Counted from the first letter of the stretch, positions 1-7,680 are shown. The stretch: DNA of 14,680 nucleotides from Stenocarpella maydis (GCA_002270565.1 NQMI01000207.1:43253-57932); one strand, 5' to 3'. Made by a program: numbers and translations. Notes: a model not told the origin generated them from the letters alone.

Positions 1-393
1 AAAACCTCCACACACACAAAAAGGCACACGTTCTGCCAGAGCCCTGATCAAGCAACCACCCCAAGAGGAGCGTGGAAGGCAAGAAGAGGAGCCCCTGACG
101 CGATAGGAGAGTTATGAGGGGAATAGAGGGTGCCAAAAGAGGAGGGCAGAAGAAGAGGGCACAAGAAATGATTTCACAGTACACACGTATATATCAGACA
201 GATACAAATTCACAGGGTATAAAAAGGTTGATTCTCTAGGACTAGAAATTTCTCAAAAGCAACGCAGGAGGGCCCCTTTTTATAGCCTTGGGGGCGACGC
301 CAAGGCTGGATTCCCCCCCCCCCGGATCCCGGAACACACCGGTTCCCCTGGACCCCGGAACAATACTTTTGAGGACAAAAGTACAAGAAGGGA
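1..393 (-). mobile_element. LTR-like segment with promoter, cut by window start
   Basis: This stretch is GC-balanced, unlike the TA-rich DNA after 600. Read on the minus strand it continues directly from repeat copy A and carries a TATA box, which is the layout of a U3 followed by R/U5 in an LTR. It also holds an 11-base C run (313-323), two near-identical 13-base direct repeats (GGATCCCGGAACA and GGACCCCGGAACA, near 324-362) and a short stem (AGCCTTGG paired with CCAAGGCT, around 284-307). The tract 362-393 still matches the end of copy C. No coding sequence is visible. The LTR reading is an inference, because the second terminus is outside the window. Confidence 0.45.
275..285 (-). promoter_or_regulatory. 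TATA box (CTATAAAAAGG)
   Basis: On the minus strand the sequence reads CTATAAAAAGGGG, a strong eukaryotic TATA element, inside the LTR-like segment. It would start transcription toward lower coordinates. A plus-strand TATAAAAAGG also occurs near 219-228, so direction cannot be fixed from the motif alone. Confidence 0.45.
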
Positions 394-712
394 GATAGTA
401 TTATGAACTAATATAATGGCACCCTAGGACCCAGGGTAATCAGGACCAGCTGCCATGATACAGCCCTACAGATAATGACATGCACCAGGCCAGGGTTAGG
501 GTCTGGCTTGCAATGCTTGCTTGCGAGCTATACAAGCCGCTCAATAAAGGATCCTTCGAGCCTCATACTACGGCTCGCAGGCTCGCCTTGCGAGCTAGCA
601 AGCCACTAAATAGTTAGAATATATATATGGATATAGTTATTACTATAATAGATAGCTCTTATAGAACAGACTGTTTAGTCGTTAATCTAAGTATTTAGTC
701 TTACTAACTAGA
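394..712 (-). repeat. Dispersed repeat, copy A (LTR U3-like)
   Basis: Copy A is the reverse complement of copy B (859-1190) and of copy C (7681-8078). Shared landmarks include GGCACCC-AGGACCCAGGGTAAT, CCAGGGTTAGGGTCTGG, GGATCCTT-GAGCCTCA and a TA-rich tail ending in ACTAACTA. The copies differ mostly by transitions and small indels. At its outer end similarity to copy C extends to about 362, beyond where copy B stops, so A and C keep an end that B has lost. It is probably the U3 part of an LTR, inferred from the neighbouring TATA box. Confidence 0.7.
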
Positions 713-858
713 TAGCCTTATAGCTTCTGATTATATCCTCTTCGTGAATAGTGTCTTTATAAACTGCAACTCAGTTACGTGCTGCCTCTATGCCGCTCTG
801 CTAATATAAAGCCTATAGGTTACCTACTGAACCCTATAAAGGTTTGGTGTGATTATAA
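713..858. other. Spacer between inverted copies A and B
   Basis: About 146 bases separate the inner ends of the two inverted copies. I see no ORF, RNA gene or clear repeat in it. Similarity of copy A to copy C continues a few bases in (the block around 711-722), so the exact inner end of the repeat is uncertain. Confidence 0.4.
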
Positions 859-1190
859 CATTTAGTTAGTAAGATTGAATACTTAGATTAATGACTGAAG
901 AGTCTGTCCTATAAAAGCTATCTATTATAGTGATGATTATGTTTGTATATATATTCTAACTCTTTAGTAGCTTGCTGGCTCGCAGGGTAAGCCTTTGAGT
1001 TGTGGTGTGAGGCTTGAAGGATCCTTTGTTGAGTGGCTTATATAGCTTGTAACCGAGCATTGCGAGCCAGACCCTAACCCTGGCCTGGTGTATCCCGTTA
1101 TCTTGTGTCTGCGGGGTTGCGTTGTGGCAGTTGGTCCTGATTACCCTGGGTCCTGGGGTGCCATCGTGTTGGTTTATAATATGGTGATAG
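859..1190 (+). repeat. Dispersed repeat, copy B
   Basis: Copy B is the inverted partner of copy A and is in the same orientation as copy C. It ends abruptly near 1184-1190, where reading frame of the decayed pogo transposase begins on the minus strand. It lacks the CTATCTCCCT tract that follows this point in copies A and C, so it is either truncated or it ends at the true LTR terminus. Confidence 0.68.
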
Positions 1191-2301
1191 AGTTAAGTTT
1201 GGCTAATTCTTTTTAATAAGTAGCCTTAAGGATATTAAAATATCCATTATCTGCTGGCTATAGCCCGTGAGAAGTATGTACTAGGAGGACGTATAAAAAG
1301 ACATTGCTAAAGAAGTACTCCTTAATGAATTCTGCCTACTTAAGTATTATTAGTAAATAAACCTTTAATATAGTAATTGAAAGAATTTAAATACTAAAGT
1401 ATAGCTTTTATAGCTATTTAAAATTAGTAGAATTGCTTGGGATTCGTTATCTTCTTGGATTTTGTTTATTTAGGATAAAAGAACATTATAAAGCTATACT
1501 ATAGTGATCTTATTATTATATTAGTCTAGCTATTAAGTGATAAAATATAGTGCTAAGGGTATAACTGCATGAACTCTTATAGAAACTATTGGGTTGAAGA
1601 TCTTTGCCCTTCAAGATGATTTCTAGGTATAAATAGTAACTAGAAGCTGTAATAGCATTAATAAGAGTTACTTAGGTATGGCTGCTATTTATCTTCTTAA
1701 GGGTAGTTTTAATCTCCATGGATTTAAGCATAAGGCTATTAATACCTAAAATTCATTAGTATTAACTATTATGAAGCTTTATAGGTATATAAATAATACT
1801 TTAGCCCTTTACAATGCTGCCCTTATTAATATTAATTATTAACTCTGGCTTAATCTAGCTAAATTGCTCTTGGTAGTTGAAATACTAGTGGACCGCCTTT
1901 ACCATAAAGCTATTAAATTGGGCTGCTTCTTAAGGGTAAAAAATCTTTATTTTAATATCGTTATGGCGGCTTTTAAATGATGCTATCTAGTGCTTCCTAA
2001 GAGGCTGATTATTACCTCGTTTCTTTATGATAGCCTTAGCGATTTGCTGCACTACTGAGGCTGTTAGGGTGTAGCCTAGTGATTCCTACTTGATTATCCA
2101 TTTGATAAGCCTATTCTCCTTGGTAATAGATAGGCGTTGAGCGGGCTGAATAGACTTACTTTTAGATGTAGTACTATTTATCCTCTAAAAGAGTATTATC
2201 TTGGGTATACTATACTTTTAGGCAGCTTTACCTAAAGTAAGCTTATTATTGATAATATTAAATATTGCATTAGCTATATTCTCTTTATTATAGCTAGGCA
2301 T
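1191..2301 (-). pseudogene. Pogo/Fot1-type DDE transposase relic, N-terminal and middle part
   Basis: This encodes a decayed cut-and-paste transposase of the Tc1/mariner superfamily, pogo/Fot1 branch. Reading from an ATG at 2301-2299, the start matches the family's psq-type helix-turn-helix (MPSYNKENIANAI, KAA-KYSIP). A CENP-B-like DNA-binding block follows (QRLSITKENRLIKWI, ESLGY, RGNNQPLRKHW-like). The DDE core is recognisable: the family motif around the first or second Asp (MDE-G) reads NINKG at 1833-1819, a D-to-N and E-to-K loss, and later come LKGKDLQ and TSHGL-P-DNGYFN near 1275-1230. Many TAG/TAA stops fit RIP. The frame stops at KELAKLNS where repeat copy B begins, so the C-terminus is missing here. 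It is certainly non-functional. Confidence 0.85.
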
Positions 2302-2612
2302 TATGTGGTTGGGTGGTAATTAAGAGGAATAGGCTGGGCTATTATGAAGAGAATTGAGAAATTGGGCCCTAGGATTGGTATTTGTGTGTGGGGTTTGGAA
2401 TCTAATTGCAGTCGCTCTAATGCCCCTAAAATACTAACTACGTATATAAGCTAATTTACTAAGTAAATATCTATAGATTGGTTAAATTCCTATGTGGATA
2501 GCTTTAAAATTGGCTGTAATTTATTTTGTAAGTCAAAGTGGTAATATTTGTATGTAGGTCCTCGTTCTATTGGTAGGGGTGTTCCTCAGATGGTAGGCCA
2601 CCACAGTGGTGT
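2302..2612. other. Gene-free stretch between pogo relic and PKS remnant
   Basis: This is moderately AT-rich sequence without a supportable ORF. It should hold the 5' end and terminal inverted repeat of the pogo relic, but I could not locate a terminus. TA content falls to the right, marking the entry into the GC-balanced island. Confidence 0.4.
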
Positions 2613-2838
2613 TGGATTAATGGCGGCTAGCAACCTGATATTAAACCCCTGAGCCATTTGTAGCAGCTATGAAGACCGGAGTTCTTTCCTCTACCTCTAC
2701 TTGTCAAACCTTCGATGCGGACGCCCATGGCTATGGGCGAACTAAGGGTGTAAATGCTGTATATCTCAAAACACTATCAGCTGCACTCAAGGATAAAGAT
2801 AATATATGCGCCATAATTCGTGCCACAGCTACCAATTC

Positions 2839-2890
2839 GTGAGTAGCAAAGACAGGGAATTATTTTCTAGCAACGCTGAGGATCTGTTAG
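2839..2890 (+). other. Intron 1 of PKS remnant
   Basis: It runs from GTGAGT to TTAG (52 bases), with GCTGAG as a possible branch site. Removing it joins ACCAATTC to CAATGGCCGA and restores the ketosynthase sequence TNSNGRTPGIT, which strongly supports a genuine intron. Confidence 0.85.
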
Positions 2891-3104
2891 CAATGGCCGA
2901 ACGCCAGGAATCACCTTGCCGAGTGCTGAGTTCCAAGAAGCCGTGATACGAAAAGCATACTCTGCGGCTGGGTTGGAATTCTCCGTTACAGATTACATCG
3001 AGTGCCATGGGACTGGAACCGCAGTCAGCGATTCAATAGAAGTCGGGCCCTTGGGAAGTTGCTTTTCCGACCATCGACGCAATCATCCTGTACTCATTGG
3101 TTCA

Positions 3105-3177
3105 GTGAGTTTTGTAGAGCTCTGTACTTCAATGTTCTTCGTCGGAGCTAACAGGAATATAACTAAATTTTCATAAG
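3105..3177 (+). other. Intron 2 of PKS remnant
   Basis: It runs from GTGAGT to ATAAG (73 bases), with branch site GCTAAC near 3147-3152. Removing it joins LIGS to IKSNLGHSEA, the expected ketosynthase continuation. Without splicing the frame ends soon after. Confidence 0.85.
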
Positions 3178-3820
3178 ATAAAATCTAACCTAGGCCACAG
3201 CGAAGCTGCCAGTGGCCTGACTTCTCCTGTCAAAGTCGTCCTTGCTCTACAACATGGTACCTGGAGGAGGATGCGGAGAGTCTGACGACACAAAATCAGC
3301 GGCCTCGCTCTTTCTGACTGAAATGGAGACTACGGGCGTCCGTAAGCTTCTTTCACAGGGCTACGAGGTGACCCACACGGTCATGGATGACCAACGATCT
3401 GCCATCTTGTCAGCTGCGTTAGAGTCCGTTCAACTGGGCAACCACCTCGCCCGGGGTGGTACCAACCTGGACGCTAGGGCTCCTGAATGGCTCAAAGATG
3501 TACGAGAAGATGCCGCGAATTCCCTCAGGACAGAACTCACCGCCACGTCTCTGAGTGAGGCTGTCGAGGGTGTCATCGGCAGAAACTTCTCGAACTTGGT
3601 ACTGATCCCATAAGACAAGGTCGAGTACAGCAAGTCTTTCGCCGAGTTCGGTATAGATAGCATGATTGCCTCTGAGTTCTGAACCTGGTTTTGGAATGCC
3701 TTCAAGGTAGATATCCCTTTCTTGGACCTCCTGAGTTCTGAATCAAGTCTCAGCGCCGTGGCCTCGAGGGTTGAAGCAGATATTGTGGATCGTACCGGAA
3801 AGCCAGAAGACGAAGGGTAA

Positions 3821-4383
3821 GGAGGGCCGTACCGCACGAGACCAGATTTGGCCACTCTAATTCATATTTCGGCCGCACGGTGATCAATTCTATGTAGCAG
3901 ATTATTGCGGTTTAAGCATGAGCAGGATGGAACACGTTGGAACGTAAGGAATGAGCAAAAGCCAGGGGATGGAAGAGCATATGATGTCGGGGAGATGTAC
4001 GCCCAATACGCAAGTTCATGTATTCAGGTCCGCGTGTGGCTGGCTCGTAGGCACGGCTTGATAGACAAATTTAGCATCCTTCGTTCTGAGAAGTTGGCTT
4101 TGGGCCACTTGTCTTGACTGTTCCAAGTAGTCCACGCGCAGGCTTGAATTCGGTCTGAACTATCCTCATTTCGAGGCTATCAGTATTTTTTAGTGGCAGA
4201 ATATTATGTTTTAAAATTTATTGTTATCAGTATTGTGCCAAAGATTGCAGCAGTATTGGGATTGCCGGCTAATACACATCAATTGATTTATAGTATGCCA
4301 TTATATTTAATGAAATTAGAAACCCATTAGCTTTTGTCACGAATCATGGGCTAGCTGGGCCCACAATTCTGCCGCTCATTATG
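3821..4383. other. Intergenic stretch, no gene supported
   Basis: The GC-balanced first part holds a 70-codon open frame (3905-4117) that shows no recognisable motif and no clear promoter or splice pattern. From about 4180 the sequence turns AT-rich. I see nothing else in it; it may be eroded DNA of the former PKS cluster. Confidence 0.4.
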
Positions 4384-4391
4384 TATATAAA
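4384..4391 (+). promoter_or_regulatory. TATA box (TATATAAA)
   Basis: TATATAAA stands about 53 bases before the ATG at 4444, a normal spacing for a strong fungal core promoter with a short leader. It is the main reason to take the following short ORF seriously. Confidence 0.4.
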
Positions 4392-4443
4392 CGAGCACCT
4401 CTCGCACAATAGCTGTAGTAGGAGAAATCAGTCAAGTTGCTCT

Positions 4444-4521
4444 ATGAAATACGCCACGCTCGGAATCGTGACAGCTTTCTTTCTATTGATGGGAGGGGAT
4501 TCCGTTCACGGAGAACCATAG
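4444..4521 (+). pseudogene. Short ORF resembling the signal peptide of a small secreted protein, probably broken
   Basis: The 25-codon frame begins MKYATLGIVTAFFLL and ends VHGEP followed by TAG. A basic start, a hydrophobic core and small residues before the end have the shape of a cleavable signal peptide. Directly after the stop a possible donor (GTACCA, 4523) and acceptor (TTATAG, ending 4604) could bound an 82-base intron. Beyond it one frame gives Cys-containing sequence (SPCGGQSVTVT, then WLCNPLSCTK after a stop). The phases do not join cleanly, so if this was a small cysteine-rich secreted protein it is now decayed. A CAG-to-TAG change at the stop would fit but is inference. I recognise no family. 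Confidence 0.3.
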
Positions 4522-5042
4522 GGTACCAATTTTGGCGAATCGCACCCTATTTGTCTTGCTTTGTGCAACACATTAGAACATCTGAATCCCTCATTTAATT
4601 ATAGGAACGAATTGAAAACTCTCAGTTTTCAGCCGCAGCGGGGAGCCCGTGTGGCGGCCAGAGTGTAACGGTGACTCTTCAGTTGATAGGGCCAGTCGCT
4701 TTCTGAGGATGGTTGTGTAACCCACTCTCATGCACAAAGCGCCAAATATGGTGGCTCCCTCGTCTGTCATATCATCCCCATGGCCAAATTAAGACATAAG
4801 ATGCATTGATTACTCAAAAAAGGCCACAACCGTTAATTTGCCTCACACAAAAGCTTCCGTGTTAGTATTTATCATACGCAACTTCCTATAACTGTGCATT
4901 TTCACCGTTCTTTTTCCACAGTAACTATATACGCCTGGTTGAGCAATCAATTCTCCCTACTTCTACCACTAGGATATATCATTAACTTGGGCTGTTAGAT
5001 TGACCACATTAGACCTCGCTGAAACGCGGAAACAAGGCCACC
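4522..5042 (+). promoter_or_regulatory. Upstream region of the rhodopsin-domain gene
   Basis: The last 200 bases before the gene show fungal promoter traits: TATATA-like ACTATATACG near 4924-4933, a pyrimidine-rich run (CTCCCTACTTCTACCAC, about 4953-4969) and an ideal start context, GCCACCATGG, at 5038-5047. The earlier part (4605-4800) contains the possible second exon of the short secreted-protein ORF and otherwise nothing I can support. Confidence 0.4.
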
Positions 5043-6228
5043 ATGGCTGACTCTCCCGAACCGCAGTCACCTGCTATGCTCATACATCCAGGACCTGTCG
5101 ACCTAGGTCATGGGCCTCTAGTTATGGGCTTGACATGGACATGGTCTGTAATGGCCATTATCGTCGTCGCCGCTCGCTTTTGGGTCCGCCTCGCCGTGAC
5201 CAATACACTAAGCGTGGAGGACTGGCTTATGTTGGCCGCGGTAGTAGGTTCATCACTACAAACACCAGGGCATGGTTTTGGTGCTATTCTGACATAATCT
5301 CCAAAGGTTCTTAATACTGCCGGAGTAGCATGTCTCACCGTTGCTTTCCACTATGGCTTCGGTAAGCACGACGCAGACCTGACCTTCAAACAGCTTGTCA
5401 ACATCGCAAAGTGGTCTTGGATGTCGTTCACGCCCGGTATCGTGTGCTCCATCTTGGCTAGGATCTCAATAGCGATACTCCTTGTCCGCATTTTCGGAAC
5501 CAAGGCCTGGTTGAGGTGGTTCCTGATAGTGATTACACTGCTCCAAGTAGTAGCAAGCATTGTGCTGGCTATTACCAGTTGGGTGCAAGTAAGGCCCACC
5601 ACAGCGCTATGTGACCCAACCATACCTGCAGAGCGATTGAGTCCAAATGTCGTGCCACGAATGGGTAAAGTAGTAGGGGGTAAGTTGCACTCCAGGCTAC
5701 CGCCTATCACTCTAACTGAGGCCCATTCTAATAACGGTCTTTGGCACAGCCCTGTTTGCTTTTGGGGACTTATGCTACGTTCTGTTCCCCGTACTCGTCG
5801 TCTGGAAGCTCAATATGCCGCTTCATCGAAAACTGGGCCTCTGCCTTCTCCTCGCCTTGTCCTTGTTCACTATGGGAGTTTCCATAGCTAAAGCCGTCGC
5901 TGCTCAGAGTATCACGGACCATACGCAGGACGCGCAGTATCACAGCTCTCTTTCACTTATGTGGTCTCTGACGGAGCAGTCGTTTGTAATCATGATGGGA
6001 TGTGCTCCACCGCTAAGATCCATTACTAAGCTTCAGCTTCCGTTGGTGGCCAGCATCTCCATGCTGTTTGGGAGACTGGTAAACAGCCGTGGAACAGGAT
6101 ATCAGCCCCAAGGCTCGAAGGCACTGGGTCAAAGTAACGAAAGGATACATATCGTCGAGATGGGACTCAAGGGGACATACCCCGCCCAAGATTCAAGCAG
6201 AAGCCATGAGGTCCACCAGCTTCATTGA
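5043..6228 (+). CDS. Fungal rhodopsin-domain seven-helix integral membrane protein (three exons, intact)
   Basis: This gene is joined from exons 5043-5243, 5307-5679 and 5750-6228, giving 350 residues. It matches the ascomycete rhodopsin-domain membrane proteins (related to Pth11-like receptors, here without an N-terminal CFEM domain), mostly uncharacterised and probably in the plasma membrane. Seven helices are visible: about residues 26-48, 58-80, 96-124, 128-155, 190-215, 222-247 and 261-290. Family landmarks are the first-helix RFWVRL, SVEDWLML, the loop YGFGKHDADLT, SILARISIAILLVRIFG, CDPTIP (usually WDP), FGDLCYVLFPV and WSLTEQSFVIMMGC-PPLR. A polar tail follows helix 7. The apparent stop at 5295-5297 lies inside intron 1. 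The start has a perfect Kozak context. It is the only intact gene in the window. Ligand and signalling role are unknown. Confidence 0.88.
5244..5306 (+). other. Intron 1 of rhodopsin-domain gene
   Basis: It runs from GTAGGT to CAAAG (63 bases), with a textbook CTGAC branch site near 5289-5293. Splicing gives WLMLAAV-VLNTAGVACL in helix 2. A donor three bases earlier (5241) would only drop one Val; phase is zero in both cases. Confidence 0.8.
5680..5749 (+). other. Intron 2 of rhodopsin-domain gene
   Basis: It runs from GTAAGT to CACAG (70 bases), with CTAAC near 5712-5716 as branch site. Splicing changes the frame exactly as needed to join MGKVVG to ALFAFGDLCYVLFPV in helix 5, and the frame then stays open to 6228. 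Confidence 0.88.
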
Positions 6229-6257
6229 AACGTATAGCGATAGCGAAATTTCAAATG

Positions 6258-6263
6258 AATAAA
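6258..6263 (+). terminator. Polyadenylation signal AATAAA
   Basis: AATAAA stands 30 bases after the stop codon of the rhodopsin-domain gene and is followed by a run of A up to 6270. It is a plausible 3' end signal for that transcript. Confidence 0.5.
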
Positions 6264-6399
6264 AAAAAAACCCATAATGAAGACGCAGGCAATGGCTCAG
6301 GTGGCGGTATGCAGAGCTCATTTGGATCAACATTTATTGTTTCCAAGCAGTCAGGTCGATTGACCAGAACATGCCGGTGAGAGGACAGGTAGGCCCAGG

Positions 6400-6535
6400 A
6401 AATACCCACCCATGGGCATCCATAGGTACCCATACACGGATACTGGGTCCTAGGACTCGGTTCATATAATCACTAGGTCCTAAGTACCCATAGGTCCTAG
6501 GTAATTCTATAGGTAATTCTACTCAATCTAGTAAA
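6400..6535. repeat. Microrepeat patch of TAGGT/CCTAGG words
   Basis: Short overlapping words recur here: CCCATAGGT, ACCCATA, GGTCCTAGG with its partner CCTAGGAC, and a 12-base unit ATAGGTAATTCT present twice in tandem (about 6498-6521). The pattern resembles degenerate minisatellite or transposon-edge DNA. Nothing coding is seen between 6271 and 6538. Confidence 0.45.
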
Positions 6536-6538
6536 TAA

Positions 6539-6862
6539 CTAAAGAGTCAAAATTTCAGTTGTCTGTGCATTGACTGGGACTCTCGTGTCTCGTGCGAATA
6601 ATCTCAAGGCAACCATCCCGGAAGAGAATGCCTGTGTACTGCCTGAAACAGAGGTGCCAGGGTCAGCAAGCGCAGCTCGCTTCTTAGATCCAGTTCCCGT
6701 TTCTTCCGCAGGACGCCTGCTGGAACTCCCAGGGTCAACATTGGAGCCGGGGGTCTTCTCAGGGGGCTGACCAGCCCCCATAGCCTTGGAAGGCACACAG
6801 CCGGAGTTAGAAGGATTAGTGGAAGTTTGCCCAGAATCCGTGGTAGAATTGGAACCCGCCAT
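6539..6862 (-). CDS. Unrecognised low-complexity ORF, possible gag N-terminus
   Basis: From the ATG at 6862-6860 an open frame of 107 codons runs to 6539; an upstream in-frame ATG at 6943 would add 27 residues. The protein is rich in Ser, Thr, Gly and Pro with scattered Lys/Arg (for example GSKKRAALADPG) and is predicted by eye to be disordered. It has no membrane segment or motif. The DNA is GC-balanced and shows no RIP-like stops, unlike the transposon relics nearby. Position beside a transposon end and the disordered start would fit the N-terminus of a retrotransposon gag that is cut at 6539, but this is inference and it could be chance coding. Confidence 0.35.
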   Translation of the reverse strand: MAGSNSTTDSGQTSTNPSNSGCVPSKAMGAGQPPEKTPGSNVDPGSSSRRPAEETGTGSKKRAALADPGTSVSGSTQAFSSGMVALRLFARDTRVPVNAQTTEILTL

Positions 6863-7030
6863 AGTTGCGTTGTTTTGATATTGCAGAAATTTTGCGGTTT
6901 CCCTGACTTTGTTATTGCAAATGACAATGGTCGAGTATCGCAAATGAATTGGTTTAAGAGGCTCGCGGGGTGACTTGTTCAGGAAGAATAAATTAAGGTA
7001 TAGCTACCTTCAGGGTAACGTGGGGGGCCC

Positions 7031-7081
7031 ACATTCGGGCCACCCCCACATTCGGGCCACCCCCTGATTCGGGCCACCCAA
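7031..7081 (-). repeat. Three tandem 17-bp repeats at the 3' end of a pogo element
   Basis: The unit ACATTCGGGCCACCCCC occurs twice exactly (7031-7047, 7048-7064) and once with changes (7065-7081, TGATTCGGGCCACCCAA). It lies 29 bases beyond the stop codon of the pogo transposase relic, where a subterminal or terminal repeat is expected. A transposase-binding role is inferred. Confidence 0.65.
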
Positions 7082-7109
7082 CGCTACCACTATGCCACTA
7101 TTCCCAACG

Positions 7110-7672
7110 TTAATTACCCGCTACCATGATATACGACCCTTCTTCCGTTGGTGTTGAGGAATCGTCAGATGTGTCGCTATTAGGGTATACCTCGCCGGCT
7201 TTGATTTTAGCCTTCCGAATAGCCTTAATATCAGCGAAAGCCGCATTCAGGTTGATTTGGACCTTCCTTCTTTTGAACTTCTTGCTGGCCTTAATTTGCC
7301 TTATAAGCTCCTCGTTTTTTCTTGAGGTTATCGCTAGTGCTGTCTCTCTTATATTATATGCTTTGAGAAGTTTCCTAAGTAGTTGTTATTAAGTGGGGCT
7401 TAAGTGTTTCTGATGCTTGTAATTAGCGATCAAACGTTGTATCTCTTGAGATCTTGTAGGTGTGGTAAAAATAGGCCCTACTGGTTGAAAAATATACTTA
7501 GGTACTCCTTTCGGGCTAATAAAGCTATTCTGAGTACTTGATTTGGCTGATTACGGCTGGTTGGGTGTAATGATCAGAGGGTTTCCAAGTACATTAAACC
7601 TGAAAGATCAAGGGTTTATATTCAGAATACGTTATTAGGCGGTTGTTAAGCAATATTATTAACTAACAATGA
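7110..7672 (-). pseudogene. Pogo/Fot1-type transposase relic, C-terminal part
   Basis: On the minus strand a frame ending at TAA 7112-7110 encodes the typical C-terminal tail of fungal pogo transposases: LLRKLLKAYNIRE, a basic helix (KKFKRRKVQINLNAAF), ADIKAIRKAKIKAGEV, then an acidic Ser/Asp-rich end (SDTSDDSS) and a hydrophobic last few residues. Upstream (7390-7672) the same frame continues with several stops through PRxS-like TPTRSQEIQRLI and, further up, a block resembling the family's region just after the catalytic core. The segment 7110-7390 is stop-free and less AT-rich than the rest, so decay is uneven. The N-terminal half is absent; the frame runs into repeat copy C at 7681. Non-functional on its own. 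Confidence 0.75.
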
Positions 7673-7680
7673 TCACTAGC

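Larger units (their letters stand above)
2613..3820 (+). pseudogene. Iterative (highly reducing-type) PKS remnant: half ketosynthase joined to carrier protein
   Basis: This is a collapsed polyketide synthase gene. The ketosynthase part starts near AASNLILNP (stop TGA and frameshift near 2655-2665) and runs through TFDADAHGYGR, RTPGITLPSAEFQEAV, the catalytic HGTGT motif (3006-3020) and SNLGHSEAASG with the second active His (3196-3198). The half carrying the active-site Cys is absent. Two introns (2839-2890, 3105-3177) keep the ketosynthase in frame. Near 3258 the frame changes and the sequence jumps to a linker (APEWLKDVRE, 3477-3506) and an acyl-carrier domain with FGIDSMIASEF, whose Ser codon at 3659-3661 is the phosphopantetheine site. 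The acyltransferase, dehydratase and reductase regions are missing. In-frame stops lie at 3611-3613 and 3680-3682; the probable natural stop is 3818-3820. It cannot make a polyketide. Reducing class is inferred from motif resemblance. Confidence 0.85.

Noticed and set aside
491..503. True telomeric repeat or internal telomere scar
   Set aside because: Only about two units are present, and they are part of a dispersed repeat found three times in the window.
3430..3855. Minus-strand 141-codon ORF
   Set aside because: It is antisense to the carrier-protein part of the PKS remnant and has no motif of its own.
3905..4117. 70-codon plus-strand ORF after the PKS remnant
   Set aside because: No recognisable domain, start context or splice structure; length is within chance for this composition.
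5295..5297. In-frame TAA that would make the rhodopsin-domain gene a pseudogene
   Set aside because: It lies inside a well-formed 63-base intron with a CTGAC branch site; splicing restores the family sequence on both sides.
5421..5891. Separate membrane-protein gene starting at the Met of 5421
   Set aside because: It is the middle exon of the rhodopsin-domain gene read through its second intron; the upstream and downstream exons match the same family.
6539..6927. Two further ORFs overlapping the low-complexity ORF (6570-6770 plus, 6604-6927 minus)
   Set aside because: They overlap it in other frames and show no better features; at most one of the three can be real.
7031..7081. CRISPR-like or satellite array
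   Set aside because: Units are directly tandem without spacers, only three in number, and lie at a transposon end in a eukaryotic genome.
7126..7392. Plus-strand 88-codon ORF that looks like a hydrophobic membrane protein
   Set aside because: It is the complement of the Lys/Arg/Ala-rich C-terminal tail of the pogo transposase, which is recognisable on the minus strand.
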